A stretch of DNA of 6,553 nucleotides from a bacterium (GTDB lineage Bacteria; Bacteroidota; Ignavibacteria; Kapaibacteriales; UBA961): the NCBI GenBank assembly GCA_022844575.1, contig JALHLL010000197.1:1-6553 (forward strand), given 5' to 3'. The position numbers and the translations under genes were made by a program. Under the pieces are notes generated by a model that had not been told where the DNA came from, did no database searches, and worked only from the letters and a program-made list of their open reading frames with translations. Every line of letters starts with the position of its first letter. Within the stretch, counting starts at the first letter, position 1. Below, piece by piece: positions 1 through 6,145 of this stretch.

Positions 1-1
1 A

Positions 2-1576
2 ATGAGTCTGTTGGAATCCGTTTTAAAAAGTGTTTCCGGAAGATCGACAAAGCTGTTTCTCAAAAAACATACGCAAAGTCTTTTTAAATCCGTAACAGGC
101 GGTGCTATTATTACCAGTATTGTACAAAGCAGTACGGTGGTATCGCTTATTGTACTTGCATTTGTCGAATCCGGTATTATTACCTTTCGGAATGCAACGG
201 GCGTTTTGCTCGGAGCTAATGTAGGGACAACTGTAACGGCATGGTTGGTTGTTCTTATCGGTTTTGAACTGGATGTAATTACCTATGCTTTACCGTTTAT
301 AGCCGTAAGTGCCATTTTTAAGTTTCTGTTTAAAAACCGACGCAATCTCAACTACTTTTTTTCCTTTTTTCTTTCACTGGGAATTTTATTCCTCGGTTTA
401 GGATATATGAAAGAAGGCGGGCAAATACTGGGCGGCTCATTTGATATAACGCCGTTTACCCAACAAGGCACATTGGTATTTGTATTGATCGGCTTTGTGC
501 TAACAACTATTATTCAGGCAAGTTCCGCCACCGTTGCCATCGCACTTACGGCATTACATTCCGGAGTTATTGATTTCCCTTCGGCGGCGGCTATTGTCAT
601 CGGTTCGGAAGTAGGCACCACGCTCAAAACCTTATTATGGGGTGCAAAGGGCTCGGTGGAAAAAAAACGTACCGCATGGGGTAATTTTGGGTTTAATGTA
701 TTTACCACCATTTTAGCATATGCTTTTCTCCATTGGATTATATACTTTATTCAGAATATCATAGGTATTACCGATACCCTAATAGCATTGGCTTTTTTCC
801 AAAGCACCATTAATATTTCTTCCATTATACTCTTTATTCCTTTGCTGGGAGTATTTTCCAAATGGATAGAGAAAAGAATCGGTGCAAAAGGTACCGATGG
901 CGGTTCCTATATCAGTCGTGAGCTTCCGGTTTTGCCCGTATTGGCAGGCGATGCACTAAAAGATGAGGTATTGCATTTATTAGAAAAAATACAACATTTT
1001 AATAGGAGAATTGTTGCCCCGGAACATACTCAGGAGGCGGGAGTTTTAGTAACGTTAAAATCCTTTACAGCCATAGGAACAAATATCGAAGACGAGTATG
1101 TGCGCCTTAAAAAAACGGAAGGTGATATATTGGAGTACTATGTACGGGTACAGGGTGAAAGTTTAGGCGAATACGATGCCCAAATAATGATGCCGTACAT
1201 TACAGCCCTACGATATGCTATCAACGCCGCAAAAGCAATGAAAAACATTGCACACAATTTTAAGGAATTTGAAGCCTCGGTTAATGATGTAATACAAGAA
1301 CAAAAAACTATTATCGAAAAACAGTGGCTTGATTTTGAAAACTACATACAAAAAATGTCACCTTTATCACATTGGGATAACACTGCTTATCAAACAATGA
1401 TAGCCGATGAAGAAAAAGAAGCACAGGCATTAACAATCGTACATATTAAAAGTAATCGTATTTCCGATTTGGAAGCATCTACCTTGCTTAATGTATATCA
1501 TGAGATAAGAACAAGCAAGGAAGCCATTCTATCGGCTTTTGCCATTTTAAAATCGACAAATAATCATACTCCATAA
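2..1576 (+). CDS. Na+/phosphate symporter-like membrane protein with C-terminal PhoU-like domain (5' partial)
   Basis: Predicted inner-membrane transporter of the Na/Pi cotransporter (PF02690, NptA/YjbB-like) family, likely moving phosphate or a related anion with sodium. The family's inverted duplicated halves are visible. The first carries QSST at residues 42-45 and GANVGTT at 71-77. The second carries QASSA at 172-176 and GSEVGTT at 201-207. About eight hydrophobic segments lie between residues 34 and 290. From about residue 315 the protein becomes a charged, helical cytoplasmic region resembling PhoU, as in many bacterial members, ending at TAA 1574-1576. The ATG at position 2 is probably an internal Met: in relatives the equivalent of MSLLESVL follows a further hydrophobic helix containing an LFLFGM-like stretch. 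The true start should therefore lie left of the window, and the missing part is probably only a few tens of residues. The family assignment is firm. The substrate is inferred, and no phosphate-regulon genes are adjacent to support it. Confidence 0.88.
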   Translation: MSLLESVLKSVSGRSTKLFLKKHTQSLFKSVTGGAIITSIVQSSTVVSLIVLAFVESGIITFRNATGVLLGANVGTTVTAWLVVLIGFELDVITYALPFIAVSAIFKFLFKNRRNLNYFFSFFLSLGILFLGLGYMKEGGQILGGSFDITPFTQQGTLVFVLIGFVLTTIIQASSATVAIALTALHSGVIDFPSAAAIVIGSEVGTTLKTLLWGAKGSVEKKRTAWGNFGFNVFTTILAYAFLHWIIYFIQNIIGITDTLIALAFFQSTINISSIILFIPLLGVFSKWIEKRIGAKGTDGGSYISRELPVLPVLAGDALKDEVLHLLEKIQHFNRRIVAPEHTQEAGVLVTLKSFTAIGTNIEDEYVRLKKTEGDILEYYVRVQGESLGEYDAQIMMPYITALRYAINAAKAMKNIAHNFKEFEASVNDVIQEQKTIIEKQWLDFENYIQKMSPLSHWDNTAYQTMIADEEKEAQALTIVHIKSNRISDLEASTLLNVYHEIRTSKEAILSAFAILKSTNNHTP

Positions 1577-1579
1577 TAC

Positions 1580-1607
1580 TATCGTATAAACCGATACGGA
1601 TACGATA
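1580..1607 (+). other. Hairpin just downstream of the transporter stop codon
   Basis: An 8-bp inverted repeat, TATCGTAT (1580-1587) with ATACGATA (1600-1607), encloses a small inner CCG-ATA-CGG stem (1591-1599) with an AAA bulge on the left side. It starts four bases after the transporter stop. No T run follows it, so it is not a standard intrinsic terminator. It could be a 3'-end stabilising or weak termination structure, or a protein-binding palindrome. The tandem GATACG GATACG (1593-1604) forms part of it. Function is inferred only. Confidence 0.35.
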
Positions 1608-1659
1608 TACGTAGTGGAATATGATATATTACCGTATGATAACGATTATAATACTGCAT

Positions 1660-1667
1660 TACATTTG
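1660..1667 (+). promoter_or_regulatory. Candidate Bacteroidota-type -7 promoter box for the SDR gene
   Basis: TACATTTG is an exact match to the TAnnTTTG -7 element used by the Bacteroidota housekeeping sigma factor. It lies 130 nt before the SDR ATG, so transcription would start near 1674 and leave a leader of roughly 120 nt. No clear TTTG -33 element sits at the usual spacing upstream (TATG at 1635-1638 is the nearest), which lowers confidence. A weaker alternative is TTTTTTTG at 1689-1696, which has one mismatch but has TTTG (1664-1667) 21 nt before it. Confidence 0.35.
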
Positions 1668-1723
1668 ATAAAATAGAAACTTATTTTGTTTTTTTGCGTT
1701 TCATAACTGAAGTAGGAAAGAAA

Positions 1724-1790
1724 TTTATAGTAATTATTATTCTTTACGTCCTAATTTCACAAAACCATAATCTCTTAACTTTTATAGTAA
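1724..1790 (+). repeat. Pair of 10-bp direct repeats in the SDR leader
   Basis: TTTATAGTAA occurs at 1724-1733 and again at 1781-1790, 57 nt apart centre to centre, and the second copy ends 7 nt before the SDR start codon. In such an AT-rich spacer this may be chance. Alternatively it could be a pair of regulator half-sites or an AU-rich translation-initiation region. Nothing else was recognised in this leader. Confidence 0.25.
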
Positions 1791-1797
1791 CATTAGT

Positions 1798-2553
1798 ATG
1801 GAACAAATCTTTAAAAACAATGTTGCTTTAGTAACAGGCAGCAGTTACGGTATAGGTAAAGCAACCGCTATTGCATTTGCACAAAGAGGCGCAAAAGTAG
1901 TATTATCGGATTGGAAAGAGGATATTGAAACCGTTCGTATTATTCATGAAATGGGTGGAGAAGCCGTTTTTGTCCTTTGTGACGTATCGAAGGAAGAGGA
2001 TGTTAAGGCAATGGTACAAACCGCAATACGGCATTTCGGCAGATTGGATTATGCTTTTAATAATGCCGGAGTGGAAGGCGAACCCGGAGCGGCACCCGTG
2101 TGTACCAATGAAAACTGGGAAAAAGTAATTGGCATAAACCTTACCGGTGCTTGGTATTGTATGAAATATCAAATACCGGAAATACTAAAACAAGGTAAAG
2201 GCGCTATTGTTAATAATGCCTCCATTGCGGGCTTGGTGGGTTTTCAAGGTATGCCCGCTTATGTTGCCTCTAAACACGGTTTGGTGGGGCTTACTAAAAA
2301 TGTAGCTTTGGATTTTGCACAACAAGGGTTACGCGTAAATGTGGTATGCCCGGGGGTAATTCAAACACCGATGATAGACCGATTTACCGGTGGAAACGAA
2401 GAAGCGATTGAACAATTTAAAGCGCGTAAACCTATGGGCAGAATAGGGCAGCCCGAAGAAATAGCCGAAACGGTAATGTTTCTCTGTTCAGATGCTTCGT
2501 CTTTTATTACAGGGCAGGCAATAGCCGTTGATGGCGGTTGGACAGTACAGTAG
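1798..2553 (+). CDS. Classical short-chain dehydrogenase/reductase (SDR), probably NAD(H)-dependent
   Basis: Cytosolic NAD(P)-dependent oxidoreductase of the classical SDR family (FabG / glucose-1-dehydrogenase-like), 251 residues, the normal full length. Every hallmark is present: the cofactor-binding TGSSYGIG at 13-20, D62 for adenine contact, NNAG at 88-91, and the catalytic tetrad N114, S142, Y155 and K159 (Y-VAS-K). The PG motif with a following T is at 185-190 (CPGVIQT), and the C-terminus is DGGW-like. An acidic residue at the end of the second strand (D38 in LSDW) favours NAD(H) over NADP(H). The substrate cannot be read from the sequence; a sugar, hydroxy acid or secondary alcohol is possible. 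The ATG at 1798 is chosen because the Rossmann motif begins at the usual distance from it. No Shine-Dalgarno sequence precedes it. It is not fatty-acid FabG by context, since no acp or fab genes are nearby. It appears to be a single-gene transcript ending at the hairpin downstream. Confidence 0.92.
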   Translation: MEQIFKNNVALVTGSSYGIGKATAIAFAQRGAKVVLSDWKEDIETVRIIHEMGGEAVFVLCDVSKEEDVKAMVQTAIRHFGRLDYAFNNAGVEGEPGAAPVCTNENWEKVIGINLTGAWYCMKYQIPEILKQGKGAIVNNASIAGLVGFQGMPAYVASKHGLVGLTKNVALDFAQQGLRVNVVCPGVIQTPMIDRFTGGNEEAIEQFKARKPMGRIGQPEEIAETVMFLCSDASSFITGQAIAVDGGWTVQ

Positions 2554-2643
2554 TGGACTGTTGGCAGAAGAGTCAGCAGAACTATTCAACAATTTCGACT
2601 GCACTGGCATTAAAATTCAAAACATCTAATCAGGCACATTTAC

Positions 2644-2680
2644 AAAAACTCCCGATGCAAAAGGACAACCGGGAGTTTTT
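2644..2680. terminator. Bidirectional intrinsic terminator between convergent SDR and M42 genes
   Basis: A perfect 11-bp inverted repeat has AAAAACTCCCG at 2644-2654 and CGGGAGTTTTT at 2670-2680, with a 15-nt loop. The GC core (CTCCCG/CGGGAG) is flanked by an A run on the left and a T run on the right, so transcripts from either strand form a GC stem followed by a U run. It lies 90 nt after the SDR stop and 44 nt beyond the stop of the oppositely oriented peptidase gene, exactly where a shared terminator is expected. Confidence 0.9.
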
Positions 2681-2724
2681 AATTTTCGTCAACTTATTTC
2701 ATGACAATTCATCTTGGGCAAGTA

Positions 2725-3771
2725 CTATTTTTTCTTCTTTTTCTTATCCGAAGATTTGAGAGGAAAAGTTTCGTTGATATACTCTATACACAAATCTATG
2801 GTTGCCTCAACTGCTTTTTTATGAGTACGCTCAATACCATGCGAAGCATGTACACCGGGGCCAATTAAAGCCACACGATAATCATGTCCTGCCCTTAAAG
2901 CCAATGATCCGTCAGAACTATAAAAGGGATAAACATCAACTTTGTGCGGGATTTCTTTTCTTTGAGCAAGTTCGGTTAATTCTTTTCTAAAGTTATAATC
3001 ATAGGGACCTGAAGAATCTTTAGCGCAGATTGAACATGAAAACTCATCGCCCGTACAATTATCACCCACTACACCCATATCAATCACAAGTAAATCTTCT
3101 ACTGATTCCGCATAGCCGCCTGAGCCACCATGCCCTACCTCCTCGTATGTGGAGAAAAACAATTCGACGGGCGCGGTTCTCTTTTGTTCGGAGAAGCGTC
3201 TGGCAATTTCAAACAGTACATAACATCCCGCTTTATTATCCAAAAAGTGGGATTTTATAAATCCGTTTGGCAATTCCTGATACCGCGTATCAAAACAAAT
3301 AATATCGCCTACTGCAATGCCGAGTTTCTTTATATCTTCCATATTATGCACTTCTTCATCAATACGAATGTGCATGGTGGTTGTAGAACGCTCGGAACTT
3401 GCTGCATTTTTATTGGTATGAGCACTCGGATTGTTAAGTAATACCGTACCTGTATAAACCGTACCCGTAAGGGTATAAATACGAACATAACATCCCTCGA
3501 ATGTAGGTAATAGGGGACCTCCCAAAAGTGTGAAACCAAGAGTTCCGTTACTATTAAGATTTGAAACCATAGCACCCAATGTATCGGTGTGTGCCGCAAT
3601 GGAAAGAGTCGGATTTTTACCGAGGGCTACACGAACAGCCCCTTTATTCGTCCGTTGAGGTGATAAACCGTATGATTTGAGTAATGAAATAATATAGTCG
3701 GTTGCATTATCGGTAAAGCCCGAGGGAGAATCAATCATAATCAATTCTCGGAGAGTGTCGTAACTGTTCAT
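2725..3771 (-). CDS. M42-family metallo-aminopeptidase (glutamyl aminopeptidase / cellulase M-like)
   Basis: Cytosolic two-metal aminopeptidase of peptidase family M42, which trims short peptides and often assembles into large TET-type complexes; 348 residues, typical length. Likely metal ligands and catalytic residues are visible: H61 and D63 in AAHTDTLGAMV, D178 in FLDNKAG, E210/E211 in YEEVGHGG, D231 in VIDMG and H311 in ASHGIERTH. Other signatures, SICAKDSSGPYDY (247-259) and YPFYSSDG (281-288), match the M42 branch common in Firmicutes and related to the peptidase of the NAGGN osmolyte locus. No NAGGN partner genes are present, so a general peptidase role is more likely. The frame is open upstream to a TTG at 3822, but the ATG at 3771 is preferred: homology begins at once (LRELIMIDSPSGF), and a perfect -7 box lies inside the longer version. 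No Shine-Dalgarno sequence precedes it. The C-terminus ends in an odd run of six lysines after SSD. Confidence 0.92.
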   Translation of the reverse strand: MNSYDTLRELIMIDSPSGFTDNATDYIISLLKSYGLSPQRTNKGAVRVALGKNPTLSIAAHTDTLGAMVSNLNSNGTLGFTLLGGPLLPTFEGCYVRIYTLTGTVYTGTVLLNNPSAHTNKNAASSERSTTTMHIRIDEEVHNMEDIKKLGIAVGDIICFDTRYQELPNGFIKSHFLDNKAGCYVLFEIARRFSEQKRTAPVELFFSTYEEVGHGGSGGYAESVEDLLVIDMGVVGDNCTGDEFSCSICAKDSSGPYDYNFRKELTELAQRKEIPHKVDVYPFYSSDGSLALRAGHDYRVALIGPGVHASHGIERTHKKAVEATIDLCIEYINETFPLKSSDKKKKKK

Positions 3772-3802
3772 ATTATTTTCGTAAGTAAAGTAAAAGATCG
3801 TA

Positions 3803-3810
3803 CAAAGATA
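3803..3810 (-). promoter_or_regulatory. Candidate -7 promoter box for the M42 peptidase gene
   Basis: Read on the minus strand this is TATCTTTG, an exact TAnnTTTG Bacteroidota -7 element. It ends 31 nt before the ATG at 3771, placing transcription start near 3796 with a leader of about 25 nt. No convincing TTTG -33 box is present at 19-21 nt upstream. Its position within the alternative longer reading frame argues for the shorter start. Confidence 0.55.
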
Positions 3811-3868
3811 CTTTAAGTACAATCATTTTTTATACGGTTATGGTAAGTACTGCATTCATGAGCCATGC

Positions 3869-3887
3869 TACGGTGTTATTTACCGTA
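3869..3887. promoter_or_regulatory. Inverted repeat overlapping the rightward promoter: possible operator
   Basis: TACGGT (3869-3874) and ACCGTA (3882-3887) are perfect inverted half-sites separated by 7 nt. The right half-site overlaps the first two bases of the -7 box of the two-domain oxidoreductase, and the left half-site occupies the spacer toward -33. A further TACGGT half-site lies at 3833-3838 between the two divergent promoters. The placement is what a repressor site would show, but the half-sites are short and no regulator gene is in the window. Confidence 0.35.
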
Positions 3888-3893
3888 ATTTTG
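3886..3893 (+). promoter_or_regulatory. Candidate -7 promoter box for the two-domain oxidoreductase gene
   Basis: TAATTTTG is an exact match to TAnnTTTG. It ends 31 nt before the ATG at 3925, the same distance as the -7 box on the opposite strand has from the peptidase start. Transcription would begin near 3900, leaving a leader of about 25 nt. This also argues against the TTG at 3898, which keeps the frame open but would lie at or before the transcript's first base. No clear -33 TTTG was found. Confidence 0.55.
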
Positions 3894-3924
3894 TGTTTTG
3901 TTTATTCACCTTGACGTTTACAAT

Positions 3925-6057
3925 ATGCTTCAAGTAGTTCAGTATCAGAGAACAGGCGAAATGCTTGTAGAGGAACTTCCCGCACCGGCATGTATGCCCG
4001 GAGGGGTATTAGTGCGTACGGTCGCTTCGCTTATCTCTGCCGGCACAGAAAGAACATCGGTAGAAAGCGCGCAACAATCACTATTGGAAAGAGCGCGTTC
4101 GCAGCCCGACCAAGTGAAAGCTGTTCTTGATAAGGTAAAAAAAGACGGTATCATGACAACATACGAAGCCGTCAAATCGAAATTGGAGTCATTCAAAACT
4201 CTCGGATATAGTGCGGCAGGTGTAGTGATTGAATCACGTTGTGAGGATTTTGTACCGGGTGATAGAGTTGCTTGTGCAGGTGCCCAATATGCTCATCATG
4301 CGGAAATAATATCCGTACCGAAAAACTTGGTGTGCAAAATACCCGAACATGTTTCTTTCGATGATGCCGCTTATACTACTTTAGGTGCTATAGCTTTACA
4401 AGGTGTTCGCCAAGCTGATTTGCGTTTGGGTGAAACCGTTGCCGTTATCGGTTTGGGTTTGCTTGGGCAGTTAACGGTACAACTGTTAAAAGCAAGCGGC
4501 TGCCGTGTTGTGGGCTTGGATATTAATGAAGACCTTTTTCCTATGGCTTTGGAATTCGGTTGCGAAGCCGTTTTCAAAAGCAGCCGTGATGCCGCCTCAT
4601 CCATAAAAGCATTTACGCGCGGAATTGGTACCGATGCCGTGATAATTACCGCCTCGACCGATTCCAATGAACCGATGCTTCTTGCATTGGATATTGCACG
4701 GAAAAAAAGTCCGGTGGTTATAGTCGGAGCCGTTCCTATGAATGTACCTCGTTCGCCTTTTTATGAAAAAGAACTTGAATTACGCATATCATGCAGTTAT
4801 GGACCCGGACGTTATGATCCGACTTATGAAGCGGAGGGGAATGATTATCCGATAGGGTATGTACGCTGGACTGAAAACAGAAATATGCAGGCATTTCTCG
4901 ATTGTATAGAACGGGGCATACTTACCGTAACACCGATGACAACGCACCATTTTCCGATTGCGCAGGCAATGACGGCTTATGACCTTATTACCGGAAAAAA
5001 ACAAGAGAAGTATTTGGGTATTGTGCTTACATATCCCGAAAGAGAACAAGCACGAAAAAGAACTATACATACAAAACAATATGAACCGAAATCAACGGTA
5101 GGGATAGGATTTGTCGGAGCAGGAAGTTTTGCTCAGACAATGCTTATACCGCCGTTAAAATCGGAAAAAGTTGATTTTATTTCCGTTTCGACAGGTACAC
5201 CTGTTAATGCAAAGTCGGCAGCACAGAAATACGGTTTTATGGAAGCGGCGACGGATTCCATGAGCGTAATAGATAATAAAGCGGTCAGTATGATTTTTTG
5301 TGCCTCGCGACATGATAGCCATGCACGATATGTACGAAAAGCGGTAGAAATGAACAAACCTGTTTTTGTTGAAAAACCATTATGTATTAACCGTGAGGAA
5401 TTGGAGCAGTTAGATATTGCCGTTGCTCATAATAATGGTAGAGTAATGGTGGGTTTTAACAGACGTTTTTCGGAATCGTTCGGAGCTATTAAGAAGTTTT
5501 TTGCGCATAGAAGCGAACCTATGTCCATTACTTACCGTGTTAATGCAGGTTTTATTCCGAAAACAAGTTGGATACAAGACCCCGCACAAGGTGGAAGAAT
5601 TATTGGTGAGGGTTGCCATTTTATTGATTGTATGGCATATTTAACGGGTTCGGTTCCTATTAAGGTTCATGCCGAGCAATTATCCTCAAAAAATCGGGAA
5701 TTTGCTCAACAGGATAATATCTCGATTGTTATTCGATTTGCCGATGGTTCGGTAGGCACTTTATTATATCTTGCCAATGGCGACGGCTCGGTAGATAAGG
5801 AATATTGCGAAGTATTTTGCGAAGGAAAAACGGCAATTATGAATAATTTTCGTAGTGTAATTTTGGCGCAAGGAAAAAAACAAAAAACACTTTCTTTCGA
5901 TGGATTAAAAGGGCATCGTGAAGAAATAGCAGCCACAATTTCAGCCGTAAAAAAAGGCGCACCTATGCCGATTGATTATGAAACAATACGTGCTGTTACG
6001 CTTGCTACAATCGGAGCGGTGGAATCACTTGGTAATGGATTGCCTGTTAATTTGTAA
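3925..6057 (+). CDS. Two-domain oxidoreductase: medium-chain dehydrogenase fused to Gfo/Idh/MocA dehydrogenase
   Basis: 710-residue cytosolic protein of the bi-domain oxidoreductase family (COG1063-like plus COG0673-like), full length for that family. Residues 1 to about 370 form a medium-chain dehydrogenase: a GroES-like part with ISAGTE (37-42), GDRVACAG, a Rossmann motif GLGLLG (176-181) and D199 at the end of the second strand, which favours NAD. The usual zinc ligands of alcohol dehydrogenases are not recognisable, and the four-cysteine structural zinc lobe is absent. After a charged linker (about 371-390), residues 392-710 form a Gfo/Idh/MocA domain: GAGSFA (398-403), the EKP motif with its conserved lysine (483-485), and the active-site segment GEGCHFID (561-568) with H565. 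Relatives often sit in polysaccharide or sugar-nucleotide loci, which suggests paired redox steps on a sugar substrate, but no such genes are adjacent here. The ATG at 3925 is chosen because the first strand (LQVVQY) follows it and a promoter box lies just upstream. There is no Shine-Dalgarno sequence. The substrate is unknown. Confidence 0.9.
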   Translation: MLQVVQYQRTGEMLVEELPAPACMPGGVLVRTVASLISAGTERTSVESAQQSLLERARSQPDQVKAVLDKVKKDGIMTTYEAVKSKLESFKTLGYSAAGVVIESRCEDFVPGDRVACAGAQYAHHAEIISVPKNLVCKIPEHVSFDDAAYTTLGAIALQGVRQADLRLGETVAVIGLGLLGQLTVQLLKASGCRVVGLDINEDLFPMALEFGCEAVFKSSRDAASSIKAFTRGIGTDAVIITASTDSNEPMLLALDIARKKSPVVIVGAVPMNVPRSPFYEKELELRISCSYGPGRYDPTYEAEGNDYPIGYVRWTENRNMQAFLDCIERGILTVTPMTTHHFPIAQAMTAYDLITGKKQEKYLGIVLTYPEREQARKRTIHTKQYEPKSTVGIGFVGAGSFAQTMLIPPLKSEKVDFISVSTGTPVNAKSAAQKYGFMEAATDSMSVIDNKAVSMIFCASRHDSHARYVRKAVEMNKPVFVEKPLCINREELEQLDIAVAHNNGRVMVGFNRRFSESFGAIKKFFAHRSEPMSITYRVNAGFIPKTSWIQDPAQGGRIIGEGCHFIDCMAYLTGSVPIKVHAEQLSSKNREFAQQDNISIVIRFADGSVGTLLYLANGDGSVDKEYCEVFCEGKTAIMNNFRSVILAQGKKQKTLSFDGLKGHREEIAATISAVKKGAPMPIDYETIRAVTLATIGAVESLGNGLPVNL

Positions 6058-6145
6058 TTGTAAGATTGAAGGCAAGATAACATGCGAACATATTACAAAG
6101 TAGAACCTGAATAAATAAACGTTGCTATTAAATACGGAATATTTT

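Noticed and set aside
1924..2172. Small alternative-frame and antisense open frames inside the SDR gene
   Set aside because: They lie wholly within a gene whose motifs are complete in another frame and show no recognisable domain; they are coding shadows.
2538..2759. Open frame overlapping the SDR end and running through the convergent spacer
   Set aside because: It crosses the strong bidirectional terminator and the 3' end of the peptidase gene on the opposite strand, has no family motifs, and starts inside the SDR coding region in another frame.
2725..3771. M42 gene as part of an N-acetylglutaminylglutamine amide (NAGGN) osmolyte locus
   Set aside because: The sequence resembles that branch of M42, but the asparagine-synthase-like and GNAT/ATP-grasp partner genes are not in the window; similar M42 proteins are widespread without them.
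3772..3822. N-terminal extension of the M42 peptidase from a TTG at 3822
   Set aside because: The extra 17 residues (rich in Tyr, Phe, Thr) have no family counterpart and the region contains the perfect -7 box at 3810-3803, so the ATG at 3771 is better.
3898..3924. N-terminal extension of the two-domain oxidoreductase from a TTG at 3898
   Set aside because: It would start at or before the predicted transcript start and adds nine residues without family support; the ATG at 3925 directly precedes the first conserved strand.
6051..6099. TTTGTAAT/ATTACAAA inverted repeat after the oxidoreductase stop as a terminator
   Set aside because: The arms are AT-only apart from one G-C pair, the loop is 33 nt and no T run follows. 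It is probably chance in AT-rich DNA.
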